From assembly GCF_021227995.1 (NCBI RefSeq), contig NZ_CP089301.1:434001-498000 (forward strand): a stretch of DNA of 64,000 bases, read 5' to 3'. This document shows positions 54,725 through 62,446 of this stretch, piece after piece. The notes beneath the pieces are model-generated. The model saw nothing but the letters and a program-made list of their open reading frames with translations. It had not been told where the DNA came from and did not search any database. How positions within the stretch are numbered: the first letter of the stretch is position 1; each line of letters starts with the position of its first letter. A program made the position numbers and the translations under genes. Origin of the DNA: Novosphingobium kaempferiae (GTDB lineage Bacteria > Pseudomonadota > Alphaproteobacteria > Sphingomonadales > Sphingomonadaceae).

Positions 54725-55405
54725 ATGCGCGGGTCGAGGGCCATGCTGGCGGCGTTCGTCGCGCCGCTTGTGCTGTCGCTCTCACCCGCCGTCGCGCAGG
54801 AGCCTCCTCCTGCGCCGGTCGCTCCGGCTGCAGCGGCAACACCTGCTCCGGTTCCGGTCGAATACGTCTATGTCGCGCTGACGATGCCCCAGGGCGTCGT
54901 CACGCTGGCGCTCGACAAGACCCATGCGCCGCTGACCACGGCCAATTTCCTGAAATACGTCGATTCGAAGAAGATGGATGGCGCCGTGTTCTACCGGGCC
55001 ATGCATCTCGACCATGACCCGCAGCAGGGGCTGCTCCAGGGCGGCGTGCGCAACGGCGCCAACCTGCTGCCCCCGGTCGCGCACGAACCCACCAGCAAGA
55101 CCGGCATCAGCCATGTTGCGGGCACCGTCTCGATGGCGCGCTTCGCGGTCGGAACGGCGCAGGCCGATTTCCTGATCCTGCTCTCCGACATGACCTCACT
55201 CGACGCCGAGGCGGGCAATCAGGGCAAGGATCCCGGCGCCGGTTTCGCCGCCTTCGGCCATGTCGCCTCGGGCATGGACGTGGTGAAGGCGATCTGGAAC
55301 CTGCCGCGCTCCGCCACCAAGGGCGAAGGCGTGATGAAGGGCCAGATCCTCGAAAGCGACGTGAAGATCCTCACCGCCCGGCGGACGAAGGCACCTGCAC
55401 CCTGA
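54725..55405 (+). CDS. Exported cyclophilin-type peptidyl-prolyl isomerase
   Basis: A 226-residue protein with a signal peptide (AMLAAFVAPLVLSLSPAVAQ) and a short Pro-rich linker, then the cyclophilin domain. Readable blocks are GVVTLALDKTHAPLTTANFL, AVFYRAMHLDH, HVAGTVSMARF, ADFLILLSDM and AAFGHVASGMDVVKAIW. The usual catalytic Arg in FHRV is an Arg in FYRAM, so activity is possible, though the domain is diverged. Expected to assist periplasmic protein folding. It starts 17 bp after gcrA. Confidence 0.88.
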   Translation: MRGSRAMLAAFVAPLVLSLSPAVAQEPPPAPVAPAAAATPAPVPVEYVYVALTMPQGVVTLALDKTHAPLTTANFLKYVDSKKMDGAVFYRAMHLDHDPQQGLLQGGVRNGANLLPPVAHEPTSKTGISHVAGTVSMARFAVGTAQADFLILLSDMTSLDAEAGNQGKDPGAGFAAFGHVASGMDVVKAIWNLPRSATKGEGVMKGQILESDVKILTARRTKAPAP

Positions 55406-55457
55406 GCACTCCGGCTGCTCCCCCTGCCGGAGCAGCACTGCGGATCGCCGCAAGCAC

Positions 55458-57386
55458 ATGGACGCCGGGCCTGCCCGCAGACAGACTGGCGGTGCAGCGC
55501 TTCACGAGGTCCATTTGAAAGCTACGCAGTACGTCAGTCCGCTCCTTCACGCCCACGCGGGAGCGCTCGCTCCCTGTCCCGGCATGGCACTCCGGTTCAG
55601 CCGGACAGACCCCGGATCGCTGCTTGCAACGATCCATGCCGATCATGACCTGCTGGAACATCTCCCCAACCCGTTGCCGACGGACATGCTGGGGCACTTC
55701 CCCGCGATCTTCCTCGACACCACCGCCGACTATCATGTCGAGCTTCTCAACGCGTCCGGACGGGCTGTCGCTGCACACCGGATTACCGCGGGTCGCGCCG
55801 TCGCCGCACCGGACGACGCCGGGCTGTTCTCCGACCTCGCGCACTTGTCGCCGGCACGGGGCGTGGCCAGCCTGCGCACCGAGGGTTGGGACAAGGCCGG
55901 TAGCGGAGCCGCCGATTACGTGGCGGATGCCCTCGCTACGCCCGATCTGGCGCGCCAGCACCCTCGCTTCTGCGTGGTCACACGCAATGGCCGATGCTTC
56001 CGGTTGAAGCCTTCAGGCGGCCTCATCACGGTCGAACAGGCCGGAGCGAAAGGCGATCCCGGCGCAACCGGCCGGATCGACGATCGCCCCGCCTTTCAAG
56101 CCGCCGTCGACTACGCGGCGGTGGTCGGGGTCGAGCGGATCGGGCTGGCCGCATCGACTTACAGCCTTTGGACCCCGCTCCGGACCTCCCCTGCAGGTCA
56201 GGAAGCCGTCGACGGCCATACAATCGTGCTCGCGGCCGACCAGCGCCTGCACTTCGTCGGCCTGGCGCGGGCACGCACGCGGCTGCGCTTCCTCGCTCCC
56301 GGCGGCGCATCACCCGCCGGAACGCACGCCGGTGAGGCTTTTCACATCGTCGGCGGCAAGGTCTGGCGCGGCAGCGGCTTCTACCTGCCGTCGAAAGCAA
56401 AGGTGGACTGGCGCCGCATCGATCGGACCATGCCCCGGCAATCGCTGACGCTGGAGCACCTCGTAATCGACGGCGGCACGCGCAAGAGCGGTTTCTATGG
56501 CTGGCCTGCGCGCCCTTCGGACGGCGCCGGCTGGGACATCACGCACAAGGGCATCCGCTGTCAGGCCGACGTGCGCGGAGCCGACATCACGATTCTCGAT
56601 TGCGAGATGACCGGCTGGCGCGGTGAGACCCTTTATTCATCCGGCGATCCGTCGGCGAAACTGACGGTGCGCAACTCCAGCTTCACGCACTCCAACGGAC
56701 AGGGCCTGAACCCCAACGGCTGCATGGTCGATGTGGAAGGCGCGCACATCAGCGACTGCTTTAGCGGTATCGAGGGCTGGACCGGGCTCGGCGGCGGTCG
56801 GATGGTCGGTGTCGAGATCGTCGACTGTTACGGCATCCAGGGCAAGTCGGGCGGCGCGTTCGGCCTCGATGGCGAATACTTCGACCGCCGTCGCGTGCAG
56901 GCCAGCGCTCCGGGGCCTGGCCAGCCGGCTCGTGCGGGCGCGCCCGGAACACTGGCGGCGCTGCCGGTGAAGCCGGGGCGGATCGATATCGTCGTCCGCA
57001 ACAGCGGTCGGGGCTACCTCGGCTCGTGGCTGACAGGCAGGATCAAGGCCATCGACACCACGCTCGTCATCGGCGACGGCACGGCCACGCCCGGAGGATC
57101 GCGTGGCCTCGACCTCGATATCGAGATGGTCACGGATCGTACCGAACTCGCCTATCTCATCATCGCCTGCCGCATGACAGGCGTCGCGACCGATGACATA
57201 AAGGTGCGGCTGATCGCCACCGCGACGCCAGCCGCAGTCGCCGCCGACCGCAGGACGGATCGTGCGATCACCTGGCACGGCCTCATCGGCTCCGACGTCC
57301 TGGTGGAGTTCAGCGGTCGGGACGGCAGGCAACCGCCGCGTGCCGACGCGCCCGCCACCGGCGCACCGCGCATAACGCGCCGATAA
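55458..57386 (+). CDS. Large beta-helix (pectate-lyase-superfamily-like) protein, no signal peptide
   Basis: A 642-residue protein of unknown function. An N-terminal region of about 190 residues is unlike anything I recognise. It is followed by the beta-helix entry motif GLITVEQAGAKGDPGATGR (the form seen in pectate-lyase-3 superfamily proteins and phage tail-spike heads) and helix turns such as ITILDCEMTGWRGETLYSS, VRNSSFTHSNGQGLNPN and VDVEGAHISDCFSGIEGW. There is no signal peptide at ATG 55458, and its start is uncertain. It is not near other phage or polysaccharide genes. It lies between cyclophilin and the convergent pnp. Confidence 0.65.
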   Translation: MDAGPARRQTGGAALHEVHLKATQYVSPLLHAHAGALAPCPGMALRFSRTDPGSLLATIHADHDLLEHLPNPLPTDMLGHFPAIFLDTTADYHVELLNASGRAVAAHRITAGRAVAAPDDAGLFSDLAHLSPARGVASLRTEGWDKAGSGAADYVADALATPDLARQHPRFCVVTRNGRCFRLKPSGGLITVEQAGAKGDPGATGRIDDRPAFQAAVDYAAVVGVERIGLAASTYSLWTPLRTSPAGQEAVDGHTIVLAADQRLHFVGLARARTRLRFLAPGGASPAGTHAGEAFHIVGGKVWRGSGFYLPSKAKVDWRRIDRTMPRQSLTLEHLVIDGGTRKSGFYGWPARPSDGAGWDITHKGIRCQADVRGADITILDCEMTGWRGETLYSSGDPSAKLTVRNSSFTHSNGQGLNPNGCMVDVEGAHISDCFSGIEGWTGLGGGRMVGVEIVDCYGIQGKSGGAFGLDGEYFDRRRVQASAPGPGQPARAGAPGTLAALPVKPGRIDIVVRNSGRGYLGSWLTGRIKAIDTTLVIGDGTATPGGSRGLDLDIEMVTDRTELAYLIIACRMTGVATDDIKVRLIATATPAAVAADRRTDRAITWHGLIGSDVLVEFSGRDGRQPPRADAPATGAPRITRR

Positions 57387-57394
57387 CGCATACG

Positions 57395-57424
57395 AAAAGG
57401 GGCCACGCTTTCGCGCAGCCCCTT
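57395..57424 (-). terminator. Terminator of pnp (possibly bidirectional)
   Basis: AAGGGGC and GCCCCTT form the base of a hairpin with an internal GCG-rich part. On the minus strand TTTT follows, 27 bp after the pnp stop codon. It may serve the convergent gene too. Confidence 0.75.
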
Positions 57425-57450
57425 CCCTGTTTCCTTGCGGATCGGACCGA

Positions 57451-59754
57451 TCAGTCTTCCTTGAGGAAGGCCGGCATGTGGTCCGGGTTGCCGCCGCCGT
57501 TGCCGCCATCGCGACGCGGGCCACGACCGCCACGGTCGCCACCGCGACCACCGCCGTCACGGCGCGGGCCACGACGGTCACCGCCGCGATCGCCACCACC
57601 GCGCGGACCACGGTCGCCGCCTTCACGCGGTTCGCGGGGCGGACGGGTGTCTTCCAGCTCGGCGCCAGTCTCCTGGTCGACGACGCGCATCGACAGGCGG
57701 ACCTTGCCGCGCTGGTCGATCTCGAGGACCTTGACGTAGACTTCCTGGCCTTCCTTGACGACGTCGGTCGGCTTTTCCACGCGCTCGTTCTTCATTTCGG
57801 AGACGTGGACGAGGCCGTCCTTGCCACCCATGAAGTTCACGAAAGCGCCGAAGTCGACGATGTTGACGACCTTGCCCTGGTAGATCTTGCCGACTTCCGC
57901 TTCCTCGACGATGCCGAGGATCCACTTCTTGGCGGCTTCGATCTGCGCGATGTCGGAGGACGAGATCTTGATCACGCCTTCATCGTCGATGTCGACCTTG
58001 GCGCCGGTCTCGGCGACGATCTCGCGGATGACCTTGCCGCCGGTGCCGATGACGTCGCGGATCTTCGACTTGTCGATCTGGATCGTTTCGATGCGCGGTG
58101 CGTGGGCCGACAGCTCGGTGCGCGAGGCACCCAGAGCCTTGGTCATCTCACCCAGGATGTGCGCACGGCCGGCCTTGGCCTGCTCCAGCGCCTTGGCCAT
58201 GATCTCGCGCGTGATGCCCGCGATCTTGATGTCCATCTGCATCGTGGTGATGCCGGCTTCGGTGCCCGCAACCTTGAAGTCCATGTCGCCGAGGTGATCC
58301 TCGTCGCCCAGGATGTCGGACAGGACGGCGAAGTCCTTGCCTTCGAGGATCAGGCCCATGGCGATGCCCGACACCGGACGGGCCAGCGGCACGCCGGCGT
58401 CCATCATCGAGAGCGAACCGCCGCAGACAGTGGCCATCGAGGACGAACCGTTCGACTCGGTGATGTCCGAGAGAACGCGGATCGTGTAGGGGAAGTCCTC
58501 CTTCGAGGGCAGCACGGGATGCAGCGCGCGCCATGCCAGCTTGCCGTGGCCGACTTCGCGGCGGCCCGGGGCGCCGAAGCGGCCCACTTCACCGACCGAG
58601 TAGGGCGGGAAGTTGTAGTGCAGCATGAACGACGAGTACGACAGGCCTTCGAGGCCGTCGATCATCTGCTCGGCGTCCTTGGTGCCCAGCGTGGTGGTGC
58701 AGATCGCCTGCGTTTCACCGCGGGTGAACAGCGCCGAACCGTGGGTGCGCGGCAGGAAGCCGACGATCGATTCGATCGGGCGGACCTGCTCCAGCGTGCG
58801 GCCGTCGATGCGCTTGCCGTCCTTGAGGATGGCGCCGCGCACGATTTCCGCTTCCAGCTTCTTCATGGTCTTGATGGCGACCATCTGCGTCTGCGGGGTC
58901 TCGTCCGCGAAGGCTTCCTTGGCCTTGGCGCGCGCCGCGTTGAGGGCGTTCGAGCGCTTCGACTTGTCGGTCAGCTTGTAGGCGGCGGTGACGTCCTTGC
59001 CGACGGCCTTCTTGAGCTTCGCCTTGATGTCGGCGGTGTTGTCCGACAGGTCGACGTCCCAAGGCTCCTTGGCGGCCTTTTCGGCGAGGTCGATGATGAG
59101 GTTCACGACCTTCTTGATCTCGTCATGCGCGAACACGACGGCACCAAGCATCTCTTCCTCGGTCAGCTCCTTGGCTTCCGATTCCACCATCATCACGGCA
59201 TCGCCGGTGGCGGCGACGACGAGGTCGAGGCGGCCGTCGGTGAGGGCGGCGGTCTGCTTCGGGTTCAGCGTGTATTCGCCGTCGACGAAGCCGACGCGCG
59301 CGGCGCCGATCGGGCCCATGAAGGGCACGCCCGAGATGGTCAGCGCAGCCGAAGCGGCGATCATCGCGACGATGTCGGCTTCGGTCTCGCCGTCAAAGCT
59401 CAGAACCTGGGCGATGACGTTGATTTCGTTGTAGAAGCCCTCGGGGAAGAGGGGACGGACCGGACGGTCGATCAGGCGGCTGGTCAGCGTTTCCTTTTCG
59501 GTCGCGCCACGCTCACGCTTGAAGAAGCCGCCGGGGATGCGGCCGGCCGAGGAGAACTTCTCCTGGTAGTGGACGGTCAGCGGGAAGAAGTCCTGGCCTT
59601 CCTTCACCGACTTGGCGGCGGTCACCGCGCAGAGCACCACGGTCTCGCCGTAGGTTGCGAGGACGGCGCCGTCGGCCTGACGGGCGATGCGGCCGGTTTC
59701 GAGGGTGAGGGTCTTGCCGCCCCACTCCATGCTTACGGTCTTTACGTCGAACAT
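57451..59754 (-). CDS. pnp: Polyribonucleotide nucleotidyltransferase (PNPase)
   Basis: A 767-residue exoribonuclease that degrades RNA phosphorolytically. Order: first RNase PH domain (about 1-145), helical domain, catalytic second RNase PH domain (with [17 protein letters not shown] and [20 protein letters not shown]), KH domain ([17 protein letters not shown]), S1 domain ([28 protein letters not shown]). The C-terminal tail after about residue 700 is unusual: about 60 residues of Gly, Arg and Asp in RGG/GGDR-like repeats, ending [12 protein letters not shown] 59754 is the usual family start ([13 protein letters not shown]). It follows rpsO, as in most proteobacteria. Confidence 0.96.
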   Translation of the reverse strand: MFDVKTVSMEWGGKTLTLETGRIARQADGAVLATYGETVVLCAVTAAKSVKEGQDFFPLTVHYQEKFSSAGRIPGGFFKRERGATEKETLTSRLIDRPVRPLFPEGFYNEINVIAQVLSFDGETEADIVAMIAASAALTISGVPFMGPIGAARVGFVDGEYTLNPKQTAALTDGRLDLVVAATGDAVMMVESEAKELTEEEMLGAVVFAHDEIKKVVNLIIDLAEKAAKEPWDVDLSDNTADIKAKLKKAVGKDVTAAYKLTDKSKRSNALNAARAKAKEAFADETPQTQMVAIKTMKKLEAEIVRGAILKDGKRIDGRTLEQVRPIESIVGFLPRTHGSALFTRGETQAICTTTLGTKDAEQMIDGLEGLSYSSFMLHYNFPPYSVGEVGRFGAPGRREVGHGKLAWRALHPVLPSKEDFPYTIRVLSDITESNGSSSMATVCGGSLSMMDAGVPLARPVSGIAMGLILEGKDFAVLSDILGDEDHLGDMDFKVAGTEAGITTMQMDIKIAGITREIMAKALEQAKAGRAHILGEMTKALGASRTELSAHAPRIETIQIDKSKIRDVIGTGGKVIREIVAETGAKVDIDDEGVIKISSSDIAQIEAAKKWILGIVEEAEVGKIYQGKVVNIVDFGAFVNFMGGKDGLVHVSEMKNERVEKPTDVVKEGQEVYVKVLEIDQRGKVRLSMRVVDQETGAELEDTRPPREPREGGDRGPRGGGDRGGDRRGPRRDGGGRGGDRGGRGPRRDGGNGGGNPDHMPAFLKED

Positions 59755-59922
59755 TTTCGATTTCCTTGACCCGCGCGGCCCTATTGCCATGCGGGGCTTA
59801 CTGCCGGGGATACCGTCCCGGTCCGGTGTAGGGCTTTTTCGTCGCCCCTGGGCTCTCCCGCCGAATTGCTGGAATGCCCGGAATTTCGGGTGCCCCAATA
59901 TCACATCGCGGGGCACAAATGC

Positions 59923-59947
59923 AAAACGGCCCGCCGAAGCGGGCCGT
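59923..59947 (-). terminator. Hairpin between rpsO and pnp
   Basis: ACGGCCCGC and GCGGGCCGT form a perfect 9-bp stem with a 4-base loop, followed on the minus strand by TTTT. It lies 12 bp after the rpsO stop. It could end most rpsO transcripts or be a processing site before pnp. The rest of 59755-59922 is the pnp leader. Confidence 0.85.
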
Positions 59948-59958
59948 CGTCTCGGTGC

Positions 59959-60228
59959 TTACTTGCGCAGACCGAGCTTCTGGATGAGGGCGTTGTAGCG
60001 CGCCACGTCCTTCTTCTTCAGATAGTCCAGCAGCGAGCGGCGCTTGTTGACCATGGCCAGCAGACCGCGACGCGAGTGGTTATCCTTGTGGTGAGCCTTG
60101 AAGTGCTCGGTCAGGTTCTTGATGCGCTCGGTGAGGATCGCAACCTGGACTTCCGGGCTGCCCGTGTCGCCAGCGACGCGAGCGTTGTCCGTGATGATGT
60201 CCTGCTTCTTTTCAGCGGTAACCGACAT
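59959..60228 (-). CDS. rpsO: 30S ribosomal protein S15
   Basis: The 89-residue S15, which binds 16S rRNA early in 30S assembly. Full-length and typical: [38 protein letters not shown] and [12 protein letters not shown]. It starts 5 bp after the truB stop codon, and pnp lies downstream; this truB-rpsO-pnp order is widely conserved. Confidence 0.98.
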   Translation of the reverse strand: MSVTAEKKQDIITDNARVAGDTGSPEVQVAILTERIKNLTEHFKAHHKDNHSRRGLLAMVNKRRSLLDYLKKKDVARYNALIQKLGLRK

Positions 60229-60233
60229 TTCAT

Positions 60234-61166
60234 TTACTCCGCGACATCGGATAGGTTGAACCCCCGAACGACGCGGACCTCGTGGTCCGAAAGCTGTACC
60301 AGAGCGACGGGGACGGTGCCCTCGAACGCGCAGTAGAGCCCGTCTTCATGGGGCATTCCGGTCAGAACGCGGCCCTGTCGGACCGCCCTTGCCTGCTCCG
60401 GGGTGAGGTCGATGGCCGGGATGTCGTCCAGCCCCGCCTCCAGCGGCAAGAGTATCTGTTCAAGAGGCGCGCCCTTACCGAATTCGTTCAATTTGTCCAG
60501 CGAAATCGCGTGAGACAGGTCGAACGGCCCGGCCTGGATGCGGCGGAGCATGGTGACGTGCCCAACCGTTCCCAGAGCGATGGCAATGTCCCGCGCAAGG
60601 CTGCGGACATAAGTGCCCTTCGAGACCTTTACGCGCAATGTGACATATTGCTCGCTCGCATCCCATTCGCCTGCAAAACCTTCGGCGATGTATTCCCAGC
60701 CGTAGATGGTGACGCGACGGGACTTAAGCTCCACTTCCGCCCCTGCCCTGGCCAGGTCATAGGCCCTCTCACCATCCACCTTGATTGCGGAGTAAGCTGG
60801 CGGAACTTGGTCAATTGCACCTGTGAAACGTTCACGAAGGATCGTTTCGACCGCGCCGAAGCCGGGCTGGAAATCACTCGTGGCCACGACCTTGCCTTCG
60901 AGATCCAGTGTGTCGGTCTGTCGACCGAACTGTATCGTGAACTCGTAGGCCTTGCTCGCATCGAGCATCCGCCCAGTCAGCTTGGTCGCCTCGCCCAGCG
61001 CGATGGGCAGGATGCCCGAGGCGAGCGGGTCCAGCGTGCCGCCGTGGCCCACCTTCACCTTCTTGCCGTACCCCGCCTCGCGCAAATTGCGCTTCACCGC
61101 CGAGACCGCCTGCGTCGAGCCGAGGCCCACGGGCTTGTCGAGGATGATCCAGCCGTGCGCCATCAT
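60234..61166 (-). CDS. truB: tRNA pseudouridine-55 synthase TruB
   Basis: A 310-residue enzyme that makes pseudouridine 55 in the T-loop of tRNAs. The N-terminus [17 protein letters not shown] and the catalytic motif [22 protein letters not shown] (Asp46) are clear, as is [17 protein letters not shown]. The C-terminal extension has a PUA-like ending. ATG 61166 overlaps the stop of the DUF2239 gene (ATGA) and has GGAGG 4 bases upstream; a second ATG follows. It is co-translated with the upstream gene. Confidence 0.96.
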   Translation of the reverse strand: MMAHGWIILDKPVGLGSTQAVSAVKRNLREAGYGKKVKVGHGGTLDPLASGILPIALGEATKLTGRMLDASKAYEFTIQFGRQTDTLDLEGKVVATSDFQPGFGAVETILRERFTGAIDQVPPAYSAIKVDGERAYDLARAGAEVELKSRRVTIYGWEYIAEGFAGEWDASEQYVTLRVKVSKGTYVRSLARDIAIALGTVGHVTMLRRIQAGPFDLSHAISLDKLNEFGKGAPLEQILLPLEAGLDDIPAIDLTPEQARAVRQGRVLTGMPHEDGLYCAFEGTVPVALVQLSDHEVRVVRGFNLSDVAE

Positions 61167-61669
61167 GCGGCCTCCCTCGGCCATGCAAGCCTGCGGGCGT
61201 GCTTGGCGATCGGCGTCGGCCAGAGCACGCACAAGGCGTCGAAATTCTCGCGATCCCCGGCGTAGAGCGCGCGGATCGCCTCCTCGTAGCCCGGCCGGTC
61301 GCCCGCCATGACGGTGAGGAAACGGTAGGCCGCGTCGAGGCATTCACGCTCGCTGCGCCCGGCGCGCATGGCAGCCTCCACCAGCTTGCGCAGCGTGGTC
61401 GACGCCCCACCGGGCTGCGCAGCGAGCCATTCCCAATGGCGGGGGAGCAAGGTCACTTCGCGTGCCTCAACCCCCAGAGAAGGCCGCCCGCGCGGGCGCG
61501 GCGTAGCGGGTTCGGCCAGATCGAGATCGACCTGACGACCGGTATCGTCGTCGAAGGCAAGCAGGTCGCTGCTGCGGGCGAGCGGGCCGAGATCGCGCAA
61601 GGCCCCGACGAAATCCGCCGGAGAGCCGCGCGCGATGATCTCGTCCTTGTAGAACACGGTGACGGGCAT
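61163..61669 (-). CDS. DUF2239 family protein
   Basis: A 168-residue protein of the DUF2239 family, function unknown. It has a short N-terminal beta part (VTVFYKDEIIARGSPADFV), a basic linker with PRPRGRPSLGVEAREVTLLPRHWEWL, then helices (TTLRKLVEAAMRAG, LDAAYRFLTVMAGDRPGYEEAIRALYAGD, FDALCVLWP). RPSLGVEAREVTLLPRHW looks like the short RGRP-type motif seen in this family. It is translationally coupled to truB and has a perfect inverted repeat 30-63 bp upstream of its start, suggesting separate control. Confidence 0.85.
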   Translation of the reverse strand: MPVTVFYKDEIIARGSPADFVGALRDLGPLARSSDLLAFDDDTGRQVDLDLAEPATPRPRGRPSLGVEAREVTLLPRHWEWLAAQPGGASTTLRKLVEAAMRAGRSERECLDAAYRFLTVMAGDRPGYEEAIRALYAGDRENFDALCVLWPTPIAKHARRLAWPREAA

Positions 61670-61698
61670 GAAGCATCCTTTCGGACGCGCCTCTACAT

Positions 61699-61732
61699 TT
61701 ACCCGGATTAAATTGTCAATATATCCGGGTAA
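61699..61732. promoter_or_regulatory. Perfect inverted repeat upstream of DUF2239 gene
   Basis: TTACCCGGAT (61699-61708) and ATCCGGGTAA (61723-61732) are perfect complements with a 14-bp AT-rich spacer. The element lies directly after the tdk stop and 30 bp before the DUF2239 start. The AT-rich context and position argue for an operator rather than a terminator. Confidence 0.6.
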
Positions 61733-61734
61733 TT

Positions 61735-62325
61735 TTATCTGCCGAGCGCCTCGCTGAAATGGCGGCGACAGAGCGCGACGTAACGGTCGTTGCCGCCGAT
61801 CTCGGTCTGCGCGCCCTCGCTGACCGCGCGCCCGGTATCGTCCACGCGCAGGTTCATCGAAGCCTTGCGCCCGCAGTGGCAGACCGCCTTCAGTTCGACC
61901 AACGCGTCGGCAATCCCCAGCAGGACCGCCGCGCCGGGAAACAGTTCGCCCCGGAAATCGGTGCGCAAGCCGTAGCAGATGACCGGCACGTCGGCCTTGT
62001 CGGCGATATCGGCGCATTGCCACGCCTGCTCGCGCGTCAGGAACTGCGCCTCGTCCACCAGCACGCAGGAGATCGGCTCGACGGCATGGGCGGCGCGCAC
62101 CTGATCGAGCAGGTCCGTCCTCGGCCCGAAGCGGTGCGCGGCGGCGTGAAGGCCGATGCGACTTTCGATCGCATGGTCGGCGCCCATCTCCGCGCTGCGA
62201 TCGTCGATCGCGGCGGTCCAGAGCATCGTGCGCATGCCGCGCTCGTGATAGTTGAAGTTCGCCTGCAGCAGCGTCGTGGACTTACCCGCGTTCATGCTGG
62301 CGTAGTAGAAATAGAGCTTGGCCAT
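61735..62325 (-). CDS. tdk: Thymidine kinase
   Basis: A 196-residue type II thymidine kinase of nucleotide salvage. P-loop is MNAGKSTTLL (11-20), then VDEAQFLTREQ (catalytic Glu), the lasso region and the zinc-binding cysteines in VCHCGRKAS and CRRHF. ATG 62325 gives the usual family start (MAKLYFYYASMNAGKST); the upstream ATG at 62343 is rejected. It is divergent from the DUF1963 gene and upstream of the DUF2239-truB-rpsO-pnp group on the same strand. Confidence 0.95.
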   Translation of the reverse strand: MAKLYFYYASMNAGKSTTLLQANFNYHERGMRTMLWTAAIDDRSAEMGADHAIESRIGLHAAAHRFGPRTDLLDQVRAAHAVEPISCVLVDEAQFLTREQAWQCADIADKADVPVICYGLRTDFRGELFPGAAVLLGIADALVELKAVCHCGRKASMNLRVDDTGRAVSEGAQTEIGGNDRYVALCRRHFSEALGR

Positions 62326-62446
62326 CGGTTCTGGGGATAACACCGCCCCGAAAGCAGCGCACGGCCTTTCCCGGGGTTCTCCCCGGCTCGATTGCCCTTA
62401 ACACTCGGAACCGACGACGGAAGGGAGAACCGATGAGGCCGCGCGC

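Noticed and set aside
53913..54842. Upstream extension of the ABC-2 permease frame
   Set aside because: It lies antisense to gcrA; the permease begins well at 53912.
57478..59769. Long plus-strand open frame opposite pnp
   Set aside because: Antisense of a clear housekeeping gene; Asp/His-rich shadow composition.
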